Shown here: one piece after another, positions 1 through 8,545 of the stretch
How the letters are laid out: each line of letters starts with the position of its first letter
Numbering within the stretch: the first letter of the stretch is position 1
Assembly: GCF_902729445.1 (NCBI RefSeq)
Contig: NZ_CACVCE010000001.1
Coordinates: forward strand, 124,001 to 188,000
Direction of reading: 5' to 3'
Origin: Magnetospirillum sp902729445
GTDB taxonomy: Bacteria > Pseudomonadota > Alphaproteobacteria > Rhodospirillales > Magnetospirillaceae
Length of the DNA stretch: 64,000 nt
Notes under the pieces: model-generated
Seen by the model: only the letters and a program-made list of their open reading frames with translations
What the model was told of the DNA's origin: nothing
The model's database searches: none
Translations under genes and position numbers: made by a program

Positions 1-1085
1 CGGTGATAGCGCCGGCCCAGCGCGGTCAGGACTTCATAGCCGATGGTGCCGGCCTCGGCGGCCAGCTCGTCGGCGGGATGGGACGCGCCGATCAGTTCGA
101 TCAGGGCGCCGGGGCGCGCCAATTCGGGCGCGACGGCCGAGACGTCGAAGGTGGTCAGATCCATCGAAATTCGCCCCACGACCGGCACGCGTACCCCCCC
201 GATCATCCCGAAACCACGATTGCCCAGCGAGCGGAACAATCCGTCGGCATAGCCCGCCGCGACGACCGCGACCTTGGTTTTGCCGGTGAAACGATGGGTG
301 GCACCATAGCCAACGGTCTGGGGGGAGTCAACGTCGCGAACCTGCAGAATCCGGGCCTCGAGGCGCACCACGTCGGTCAGCGGATTGGGCTGTCCCGGCA
401 CCGGGTTCAGGCCGTAAAGCGCCGCCCCCGGGCGAACCAGGTCGAAGTGGTAATCGGGCCCCAGGAACACCGTCGATGACGCCGCCAGCGACAGCCGGGC
501 GGCCAGGCCCAGGCGCCGGGTCGCATCGGTGAACAGCTTTAACTGCTCGCGGTTCTTGGGATGTTCGGGCTCGTCGGCGCAGGCCATGTGGCTCATGACC
601 AAAGTGGTCCGGATGCCGCCCAGCATGGCCGGGTTGTCGGCCAGGTCGGCGATTGCGGCCTGGTCCAGCCCCAGCCGGCTCATGCCGGTGTCGAGATGCA
701 GCACCGCTTCCAGTTCCTGCTCGCTGGCCCGGGCCAGGCCGACCCACTGGCCGACCTGTTCCAGGCTGTTGAGCACCGGGATCAGGTCATGGGCCGCCAT
801 GTCGGCGGCGGTGCCCGGCAGCGGTCCGCCCAGCGCCAGGATGCGGGAATCGGGCAGATCCGCGCGCAGGTCGATGCCCTCGTCGATGGTGGCGACGAAG
901 AAGGTGCGGCACCCGGCGGCTTCCAGCGCGCGGGCCACCGGTCCGGCCCCCAGGCCATAGGCGTCGGCCTTGACCACGGCCGCCGCCTCGGCGCCCGGGG
1001 CGCGGGCGGCGATGGCGCGCCAATTGGCGACGATGGCGTCCAGATCGACGGTCAGCAAGGCGGGGGCGCGGTCGTGGGAGGTCAT
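1..1085 (-). CDS. alr: Alanine racemase, 3' end just outside window
   Basis: Interconverts L- and D-alanine in the cytosol to supply D-Ala for peptidoglycan; PLP-dependent. Read from the ATG at 1085, the protein opens with TVDLDAIVANW and has the PLP-lysine motif VVKADAYGLG (Lys39). The last codons before the window edge read GTIGYEVLTALGRRY, typical of the Alr C-terminus, so only a few residues are missing. The start codon overlaps the stop of the upstream antitoxin gene as ATGA, so translation is probably coupled to it. In most alphaproteobacteria alr follows dnaB directly; here a toxin-antitoxin pair lies between. Function is secure from the motifs; coupling is an inference. Confidence 0.93.
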   Translation of the reverse strand, partial: MTSHDRAPALLTVDLDAIVANWRAIAARAPGAEAAAVVKADAYGLGAGPVARALEAAGCRTFFVATIDEGIDLRADLPDSRILALGGPLPGTAADMAAHDLIPVLNSLEQVGQWVGLARASEQELEAVLHLDTGMSRLGLDQAAIADLADNPAMLGGIRTTLVMSHMACADEPEHPKNREQLKLFTDATRRLGLAARLSLAASSTVFLGPDYHFDLVRPGAALYGLNPVPGQPNPLTDVVRLEARILQVRDVDSPQTVGYGATHRFTGKTKVAVVAAGYADGLFRSLGNRGFGMIGGVRVPVVGRISMDLTTFDVSAVAPELARPGALIELIGASHPADELAAEAGTIGYEVLTALGRRYH

Positions 1086-1354
1086 TTAGGTGCGCCGTCC
1101 GTACCTTCCAGTCGATCGTCGTCGCGCGGGATGGAGCGGCTGCCCGACCGTTGTAGGATCGCCTTGGCCTGGCCGGGAACGGCACGTTCGCCACGGGCGG
1201 TGAAATAGCGTTCGGCCTCGGCTTGGGCTCCGACCCTGGCGGCCAGCGCCGACGAGATGTATTGGTTCAGGCTGACGCCGACCTCGGCGGCCTGGGCCGC
1301 CGCCCGATCCTTCAGGTCCTCGGGAAGTCGCAGCGGAAAATTGCCGGTGCTCAT
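1082..1354 (-). CDS. Ribbon-helix-helix antitoxin
   Basis: A 90-residue protein. The N-terminal half (NFPLRLPEDLKDRAAAQA, then VSLNQYISSALAARV) is a ribbon-helix-helix DNA-binding fold of the Arc/HicB-CopG type, with a beta strand FPLRLP followed by two helices. The charged C-terminal tail is the likely toxin-wrapping part. It overlaps the upstream PIN gene by 4 bp and the downstream alr by 4 bp (ATGA junctions), so all three are probably on one transcript. By analogy with FitAB/VapBC pairs it should neutralise the PIN nuclease and repress its own promoter with it. Family assignment is good; the partnership is inferred from the overlap. Confidence 0.75.
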   Translation of the reverse strand: MSTGNFPLRLPEDLKDRAAAQAAEVGVSLNQYISSALAARVGAQAEAERYFTARGERAVPGQAKAILQRSGSRSIPRDDDRLEGTDGAPK

Positions 1355-1776
1355 GTCCTGATCCTCCGCAACACAGATCCTGGGCGTTCCGCGGTAATGC
1401 CGAACCGGCGGGCCGCCTCGCCGATATGCCGAAGATTGAAGGTGGCGATCGCGTCGGCCTGACCGTTGATCGCCGTTTCAATCACCAACTCGTCATCGGC
1501 GTCGGCTCCCGAGGGCCGCCAGCGATAATCGAAGGCGACCGGGATACAGATCGCCGCCAATTCATCCAAGACCGCCAGCACCTCGACCACGCCAATGCCG
1601 AATTTTTCAAGATTGGCGGGACGGCACAACACGGATTCGTACTCGACCATCAACGGCGTCGAAAGCAGCGGGCGGAAACGGCCGTCCAAGGCGGCGAGCA
1701 GCAATTGGCGCGATGCGCCGAAGGGGCTGTCGAAGGCCGCGACCATGACGTCGGTGTCGATGACCAAGCGAATCAT
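1351..1776 (-). CDS. PIN-domain toxin (putative ribonuclease)
   Basis: A 141-residue PIN-domain protein of the COG1569 type. It begins MIRLVIDTDVMVAAF, placing the first acidic metal ligand at Asp7 or Asp9. ADADDELVIETA near residues 91-102 provides the next acidic cluster, and ATFNLRH near 111-117 is the usual C-terminal strand (commonly TFN or T.D). Expected activity is Mg-dependent RNA cleavage. The start at 1776 is chosen because the conserved strand begins there; a longer reading into dnaB has no family match. It is the first gene of the pair, upstream of the antitoxin. A 12-bp palindrome abuts the start codon and there is no clear ribosome-binding site. Confidence 0.78.
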   Translation of the reverse strand: MIRLVIDTDVMVAAFDSPFGASRQLLLAALDGRFRPLLSTPLMVEYESVLCRPANLEKFGIGVVEVLAVLDELAAICIPVAFDYRWRPSGADADDELVIETAINGQADAIATFNLRHIGEAARRFGITAERPGSVLRRIRT

Positions 1777-1788
1777 TATGATATCATA
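1777..1788. promoter_or_regulatory. Candidate toxin-antitoxin operator (12-bp palindrome)
   Basis: TATGATATCATA is a perfect 12-bp inverted repeat ending immediately before the PIN start codon. It is AT-rich in a GC-rich context. Its size suits a dimeric ribbon-helix-helix repressor, so autoregulation is inferred. It occupies the place where a ribosome-binding site would be. Confidence 0.5.
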
Positions 1789-1832
1789 TGAGACGTCACT
1801 ATTCGCAGTCAACCACCGGCCCGTCTTGGCGA

Positions 1833-3356
<1,524 letters not shown>

Positions 3357-3479
3357 GGCCGGCAGCGTAGCAAGCGCCTGTGGTCGTTTCCAGCGAAAAG
3401 GCCAAGGACAAGCCTCTATTGAAAAAGTATGGTGCGTATCCCAGCTGTGGGGCGGAGGCAGTCGTTGCGGGAGGTGCAG

Positions 3480-4181
3480 ATGCACCCTTACCTGATCATG
3501 ATGATTGCCGTCTTCCTGGCGTTGACCTCTTCGGCCCGGGCCGATATCGCCATCGGAGCGGGCGGCACCTCTTTGTCGCTGACCGGCCGGGTCGGCGCCG
3601 AGGATCATTGCCACGCCGCCTTGGCTCTGCGCGCCAATCCCGCCGTCACCCTGGTCCGGATCGATTCGGCCGGCGGCAACGCCTGGGCCGGCGCGCAACT
3701 GGCCCGGCTGTTCGCCCGCGCCGGCCTGGCGGTCGAGGTGCCGCGCGGCGCGCGGGCCCTGTCCGCCGCCGGAGTGGCGGCGCTGGGCGGCGCCCGGCTG
3801 ACACTTGGCGGCGTTCTTGGGCTGCATGGCCCCTACAGCCAGGCTTCGTCGACTGCCGGGCTGGGCGAGGCCCGCGCCGAGATGCGTGCCGTCTTGCTGG
3901 AATCGGGTCTTCGTGCCGGCCAGGTCGATCTTGCCCTGGCGCAGCCGCGCGACCGGCTGCTGATCCTGGGGCCAGCCGATCTGGCCGATCGGCGCCGCCA
4001 TCACCGCGTCGATCGGGCGGCGGTGGCACGCATCGCCGATGCCTGCGACAGCCTGTTCGCGCTGATGGGGCGGCCGTCAGCCGGCCGGCAGGGACATGCG
4101 GAAACAGGCGCCGCCGTCGGGCAGGTTGGCCACCTCAAGGGTGCCGGCATGGTCGCGGACAATGCCGTAGCTGATCCATAG
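3480..4181 (+). CDS. Exported ClpP/crotonase-fold protein (COG3904-like)
   Basis: A 233-residue protein with a good ribosome-binding site (GGGAGG) upstream of the ATG and an N-terminal signal peptide (residues 1-21, cleavage after SSARA). The segment IDSAGGNAWAGAQLARLF resembles the ClpP/SppA oxyanion region. ALSAAGVAALGG followed by LGLHGP matches the Ser and His positions of periplasmic ClpP-fold proteins (COG3904), in which Cys residues normally flank the Ser; here they are absent. A serine peptidase role is therefore only possible. Its last ~105 bp overlap the convergent histidine kinase gene, so the C-terminal tail (after about residue 200) is probably not a conserved domain. Confidence 0.6.
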   Translation: MHPYLIMMIAVFLALTSSARADIAIGAGGTSLSLTGRVGAEDHCHAALALRANPAVTLVRIDSAGGNAWAGAQLARLFARAGLAVEVPRGARALSAAGVAALGGARLTLGGVLGLHGPYSQASSTAGLGEARAEMRAVLLESGLRAGQVDLALAQPRDRLLILGPADLADRRRHHRVDRAAVARIADACDSLFALMGRPSAGRQGHAETGAAVGQVGHLKGAGMVADNAVADP

Positions 4182-5399
4182 GCCCAGGCCGGTGCCCTGG
4201 CCGACCGGTTTGGTGGTGAAGAACGGGTCGAACACCTTGCCGATATCGACGGCATCGATGCCGGGGCCGTTGTCGGCCACTTCCACCGCCACCTGCGGGC
4301 CGGCGGCGACGGCGCGGATGGCGACCCTGGGGTCGGCCTGGCCGGCCACCGCGTCCAGGGCGTTTTCGACCAGATTGACCAGCACCTGGTGCAACTGGCC
4401 GGCATGGCCCAGGGCCTTCAGGTCGGGCGGCAGGTCCAGGCTGATGGACGGCGGCTGCTTGCGGCCCTTGGCCACCCATTGGACGGCGTTTTCCACCAGT
4501 TCGGCCAGAGCGACCGGCTCGGGGTCGCCGGACGCCGAAAAGGACAGCCGTTTCAGCGATTTGACGATGTCGGCGACCCGCTGCGCCCCTTCCTGGGTGC
4601 CGGCGATCAGCGGCGGCAGGTCGGCCATCAGGCCGTCGATGCGCAAGGATTGGCGCAAGGCTTCGCGCCTGTCGGCATCGGCGCCGGCATGGATGGCGGC
4701 CAGATAGGCCTCCAGCCGGTCGCGGTACTTGGTCAAAGCGTGGACATTGCCGACGATGAAGCTGATGGGATTGTTGAGCTCGTGGGCGACGCCGGCAATC
4801 AGGCGACCCAGCGAGGCCATCTTTTCCTGCTGCACCAATTGCGCCTGCGCCCGCTTCAGGGCCTCATAGGCGCGGCGCAGCTCGCCCACCGGGCGCCCGG
4901 TCAGGACGGTGCCGGCCGGCAGGCCGCGATGGTCCAGCAGGGTGGCGCAGGTCAGGGCGACCGGCTCGGTGGTGCCGCCGTCCCTGTGTCGGAAGCGCAC
5001 CTCGCGGTCGCCGCCGGTTCCGGCTTCCAGCCAGTGGCACAAGGGGCCGACATCCTCGCCCAGGAACTCGGCCATCGGCCGGCCTTTCAGGTCGATCTCG
5101 GCGATGTCGGTCAGTTTCAGGAAGGCCAGGTTGACCTGCTGGATGTGGCCCTTGGAATCGCACACCACCAGGATGTCCGACACCGACGACAGGACCGAGG
5201 TGATGAATCGCTGGGCTTCTTCCAGCGCGGTGTTCTTCTCTTCCAGCTCGATTTCATAGGAGATCAGGTCGGAATAGACCTCCTCCATCTTGCGGATCAC
5301 CTCGATCCAGGCGGCTTCCTGGGCCTGGGCGATGTCGGTATCGGCCAGGCCGGCGAAGGACAGCGCCGAGGGCGGGCGGGGTTCGGTGGACGACGCCAT
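4077..5399 (-). CDS. PAS-containing sensor histidine kinase, HupT/HoxJ-like
   Basis: A cytosolic 440-residue sensor kinase with no membrane segments. Order: an N-terminal coiled segment (residues 35-65), a PAS domain (about 65-170), a HisKA dimerisation helix with phospho-acceptor His206 in AGVAHELNNP, and an HATPase domain with N box LVNLVENALDAV, G1 DNGPGID and G2 GTGLGLWIS. The layout resembles HupT/HoxJ, the kinases of hydrogenase-controlling systems. The start codon shares a base with the stop of the regulator gene upstream (TGATG), so the two are co-translated. No hydrogenase gene lies in the window, so the signal is unknown. Confidence 0.85.
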   Translation of the reverse strand: MASSTEPRPPSALSFAGLADTDIAQAQEAAWIEVIRKMEEVYSDLISYEIELEEKNTALEEAQRFITSVLSSVSDILVVCDSKGHIQQVNLAFLKLTDIAEIDLKGRPMAEFLGEDVGPLCHWLEAGTGGDREVRFRHRDGGTTEPVALTCATLLDHRGLPAGTVLTGRPVGELRRAYEALKRAQAQLVQQEKMASLGRLIAGVAHELNNPISFIVGNVHALTKYRDRLEAYLAAIHAGADADRREALRQSLRIDGLMADLPPLIAGTQEGAQRVADIVKSLKRLSFSASGDPEPVALAELVENAVQWVAKGRKQPPSISLDLPPDLKALGHAGQLHQVLVNLVENALDAVAGQADPRVAIRAVAAGPQVAVEVADNGPGIDAVDIGKVFDPFFTTKPVGQGTGLGLWISYGIVRDHAGTLEVANLPDGGACFRMSLPAG

Positions 5400-6841
5400 C
5401 AGGGCCGCCGTTCCAGCCCGTAGCGGGCCATCTTGGCGCGCAGACCGACGCGGGACAGGCCCAGCTCGTCGGCGACGCGGCTGATATTGCCGCCATGGCG
5501 GGCCAGAGCCTCGGCCAGGATTTCCGCTTCCAGCGCCTCGACCCGGTCCTTCAGGGTCAGGGGCTCGTGACCATCGATGGCGGCGGGGCGGGCATGGGCC
5601 TGCAGGCGCGGGCTCAAGAGCTCCGGCCCCATGGTCGCATTTTCCGACAGCGCCACCATGCGCTGGATTTCGTTCATCATCTCGCGCACGTTGCCCGGCC
5701 AGTCATAGCCGGTCAGCCGGCGCTCGGCCTCGGGCGAGAAGCCGCTGATCGCCTTGCCGAAGGCCTTGGCGGTATCGGCCAGGATGCGCCCGGCCAGCAC
5801 CGGAATGTCCATCGGCCGCTCGCGCAGGGACGGGATGTGGATGGGGAAGGCGGCCAGGCGATAATAAAGGTCGCGGCGGAAGGTCTGGTCCGCGACCTCC
5901 ATTTCCAGGTTGCGGTTGGTGGCGGCGATGACGCGGACATCGACCTTGCGGGTCAGCCGCGCACCCAGCGGCCTGATCTCGCCTTCCTGCAGCACGCGCA
6001 ACAACTTCACCTGGAAGGCCGGCGAGGTCTCGCCGATCTCGTCCAGGAAGATGGTGCCGCCGTCGGCCTGCTCGAACAGGCCGATCCGGTCCTCGTAGGC
6101 GCCGGTGAAGGCGCCCTTCTTGCAGCCGAACAGTTCGGATTCCAGCAACTGGTCGGGCAGGGCGCCGCAATTTTCCACCACGAACGGCCGGTTGCCGCGC
6201 GGCGAGTTGTAATGGATGGCGCGCGCCAGCAATTCCTTGCCGGTGCCGGATTCGCCGGTGATCAGCACCGAGATGTCGAAAGCGGCGACACGCGCGCCCA
6301 GGTCCAGGATGCCGGCCATGGGCGATCCCGGCGCGTGGGTGATGCGGTCGAAATGGTGGGCGCGCTTCAGGGCGCGGGTTTTCTTGGCCACCACCTCTTC
6401 CAGCATGGCCGGCGCCACCTTGAGATCCAGCGAGGCCTGGGCATTGGCGTTTTGCAGCTCGCGCAGGCGCAGCGCCTGGCGCACGGTGCCGACCAGTTCG
6501 TCGGGGTCCCACGGCTTGGTGATGTACTGGTAGATGCCGGCCTCGTTGATGCCGGCGATGATGTCTTCCGACGAGGTATAGCCCGAGATGATCATCCGCA
6601 CCGGATCGGGCCAGCGGTCGCGCACATTCTTCAGGAAATCGACGCCCTGCATGCCGGGCATTCGTTGGTCGCACAAGATGGCGTGCACCAGCTCGCTGTC
6701 CAGCACGCCGCAGGCCTCGTCGGCGTTCGAGGCGGTCAGCACCACGAACTCGTCGGCCAGGACGCGCTTCAACGCTTCCTGCGACTGGCGCTCGTCATCG
6801 ATGACGAGAATGATCGGCAGCTTGGTCAAAAGCCTGTCCAC
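5399..6841 (-). CDS. NtrC-family response regulator, HupR/HoxA-like
   Basis: A 480-residue regulator with a receiver domain (1-125, phospho-acceptor Asp58 in CDQRMPG), a linker, an AAA+ sigma-54 activation domain (about 170-400) and a C-terminal Fis-type helix-turn-helix (last 45 residues, GNISRVADELGLSRVGLRAKM). Walker A is GESGTGKE (196-203) and the sigma-54 contact loop GAFTGA is intact (243-248), so it should activate sigma-54 promoters. The receiver segment GYTSSEDIIAGINEAGIYQY and domain order are very close to HupR/HoxA. It is first in a two-gene operon with the kinase and diverges from the PilZ gene. The name is by resemblance; a related NtrC-type regulator of another process is possible. 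Confidence 0.85.
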   Translation of the reverse strand: MDRLLTKLPIILVIDDERQSQEALKRVLADEFVVLTASNADEACGVLDSELVHAILCDQRMPGMQGVDFLKNVRDRWPDPVRMIISGYTSSEDIIAGINEAGIYQYITKPWDPDELVGTVRQALRLRELQNANAQASLDLKVAPAMLEEVVAKKTRALKRAHHFDRITHAPGSPMAGILDLGARVAAFDISVLITGESGTGKELLARAIHYNSPRGNRPFVVENCGALPDQLLESELFGCKKGAFTGAYEDRIGLFEQADGGTIFLDEIGETSPAFQVKLLRVLQEGEIRPLGARLTRKVDVRVIAATNRNLEMEVADQTFRRDLYYRLAAFPIHIPSLRERPMDIPVLAGRILADTAKAFGKAISGFSPEAERRLTGYDWPGNVREMMNEIQRMVALSENATMGPELLSPRLQAHARPAAIDGHEPLTLKDRVEALEAEILAEALARHGGNISRVADELGLSRVGLRAKMARYGLERRP

Positions 6842-6996
6842 CGTCTGTAAGGTTGCTTTCCACCCGGCGCATTGTGGAAGCGAACGGGCAAAGGAATCAA
6901 GAACCGTTCATCGACGGTTTAAGACGGCCGCAAACCGTTGTTACATCGCCGTGGTATGACCACTATCAATATTGCAAATCGAGTTGGGGCCAACCG

Positions 6997-7389
6997 ATGA
7001 CTCATGTCACTCAGCTTCACCATCGCCGGCTGGCGCATATGGCCCGATCCGGGGCTTCCGATGACCGCCGCCAGTTTCGCCGTTACGAAGGGGCGGGATT
7101 GATCGCCAATATCGATCAGGAATTGCTCGAGGTCGATGACATCTCGGTTTCCGGCCTCCGGGTTCCGGGCGAACGCCTGCCGCGCGGGCGGACCGTCCAG
7201 GTCCAGCTGATCCCGCGTGAGGGCTCGAAGCTGGCGCTGAACCATGCCGTCAACACCCTTGCCGAGGTGGTCGGCGTCGGAAACGGGCACACCCGGCTGC
7301 ATTTCGTATCCTTGCAATTCAGCCTGGCCAAGCTGGTGATCCGCCATATCGCCACCCGGACCGGGGTTCAGCCCTTCATGGTGAAGTAA
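6997..7389 (+). CDS. PilZ-domain protein
   Basis: A 130-residue protein made almost entirely of one PilZ domain, the c-di-GMP-binding beta-barrel. The RxxxR motif is at 24-29 (RRQFRR) and the D/NxSxxG motif is DISVSG at 48-53, so both nucleotide-binding elements are present. No signal peptide or membrane segment, so it should be cytosolic. An in-frame ATG at 7039 is an alternative start that would keep the whole domain. It is divergent from the HupR-like gene and 71 bp upstream of the FecR/OmpA pair. What it controls cannot be read from the sequence. Confidence 0.8.
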   Translation: MTHVTQLHHRRLAHMARSGASDDRRQFRRYEGAGLIANIDQELLEVDDISVSGLRVPGERLPRGRTVQVQLIPREGSKLALNHAVNTLAEVVGVGNGHTRLHFVSLQFSLAKLVIRHIATRTGVQPFMVK

Positions 7390-7460
7390 CCCATTTTCCC
7401 AATGGGCAGGGCGCGCTTTTTGGGCGATGCTGTGGTGGTATCGCAACAAAGGGGTGTCCG

Positions 7461-7895
7461 ATGCGCATGTTGACCGGTGCGCTTGTCTTGTGGGCAGGCG
7501 CGGCGCTGGCGGCCGATCCGGTTGGCCAGATCAAATCGTTGGAAGGCAGTGCGAGCGTGATCCGCGCCGGGGCCGAACAGGCCTTGGCCGGCGGCGAGGC
7601 ATTGCAGGCCGACGACGTGCTGGTGACCAAGGCGGGCTCTACCCTGGGGATCGTCTTTCGCGACGACACCACCCTGGCCATGGGGCCGTCCAGCCGTTTG
7701 GTGATCGACCGCCTGCTGTTCCAGCCGGCCGCCAGCCAGTTGGATCTGGGCTTGAGTTTCGACAAGGGCACCTTCTCGGTGCAGTCGGGGCAGATCGCCA
7801 AGCTGGCGCCGGAACGGACCAACTTCCGGACGCCGACGGCCAGCCTGGCCATTCGCGGCACCTCGTTCCTGGTCAAGGTCGACGGCAATGAATAG
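7461..7895 (+). CDS. Exported FecR-domain protein
   Basis: A 144-residue protein with a short signal peptide (residues 1-18, ending ALAAD) and a single FecR domain. It contains GQIKSLEGSASVIRAG, FRDDTTLAMGPSSRLVIDR and a final TPTASLAIRGTSFLV strand, the standard FecR beta-helical repeat pattern. Unlike the sigma-regulator FecR of iron uptake it lacks a cytosolic N-terminal helix and has no sigma factor beside it, so it is a stand-alone periplasmic domain. It overlaps the OmpA-like lipoprotein gene by 8 bp, suggesting a joint envelope function. Confidence 0.8.
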   Translation: MRMLTGALVLWAGAALAADPVGQIKSLEGSASVIRAGAEQALAGGEALQADDVLVTKAGSTLGIVFRDDTTLAMGPSSRLVIDRLLFQPAASQLDLGLSFDKGTFSVQSGQIAKLAPERTNFRTPTASLAIRGTSFLVKVDGNE

Positions 7896-8484
7896 GACGC
7901 GGAACGCGGCCGCCGCCGCCTTGATGACGCTGCTGTCGGCCTGCGCCAGCGGCGACCGTGTGGTGCTGCTGGCCGATCCCGATGGCAAGGTCGGCAAGGT
8001 CGAAGTCAGTTCGGCCCAGGGCAGCCAGGTGCTGAACCAGGCCGGAACCGGGACGGTGGTCCAGGCCGGCAAGGCGCCGTCCGCCCCCGAGGCGGTGCCG
8101 GCCGACACCATCACCAAATTGTGGGGCGACGCCCTGCGGGCGATGCCGGACCGGCCGGTGACCTTCCAGCTTTACTTCAAGACCGGCACCGCCGAACTGA
8201 CGCCCGAGGGTCTGGCCGAACTGCCCAAGGTTCGCGCCCTGGCCGCCAGCCGTCCGCATGTGGTGCTGCTGATCGCCGGCCACGCCGACGCGGTCGGCTC
8301 GGACGAGGTCAATATCCGCATCTCGCGCGAGCGGGCGGAATCGGTGCGCGCCCTGCTGGTCAAGGACGGCATCACCGCCCGGGCGGTCGAGGTGTCGTCG
8401 CACGGCAAGCGCAACCCGCTGGTGCCCACCGCCGACGGCGTGGCCGAACCCCGCAACCGCCGGGTCACCGTCACCGTGCAGTGA
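7888..8484 (+). CDS. OmpA-family outer-membrane lipoprotein
   Basis: A 198-residue protein with a lipoprotein signal peptide (lipobox LLSAC, modified Cys19). A Ser/Val-rich linker follows, then a C-terminal OmpA domain (about 85-198) that binds peptidoglycan. Domain marks are TFQLYFKTGTAELT, the core IAGHADAVGSDEVNIRISRERA, and a final RNRRVTVTV. It should sit in the outer membrane and contact the cell wall. It is the second gene of a translationally coupled pair with the FecR-domain protein and is followed by a strong bidirectional terminator. Confidence 0.85.
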   Translation: MNRTRNAAAAALMTLLSACASGDRVVLLADPDGKVGKVEVSSAQGSQVLNQAGTGTVVQAGKAPSAPEAVPADTITKLWGDALRAMPDRPVTFQLYFKTGTAELTPEGLAELPKVRALAASRPHVVLLIAGHADAVGSDEVNIRISRERAESVRALLVKDGITARAVEVSSHGKRNPLVPTADGVAEPRNRRVTVTVQ

Positions 8485-8500
8485 CCGCTGCGTAACGAAA

Positions 8501-8530
8501 AAGCCCCCCTTCGGTGACGAAGGGGGGCTT
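8501..8530. terminator. Bidirectional rho-independent terminator
   Basis: An 11-bp perfect stem (AAGCCCCCCTT / AAGGGGGGCTT) with an 8-nt loop lies between the convergent OmpA-like and nifJ genes. On the minus strand it is followed by a T run (CTTTTTCG), so it is best for nifJ. Confidence 0.85.
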
Positions 8531-8545
8531 CTCGTTGGGCGGCGA

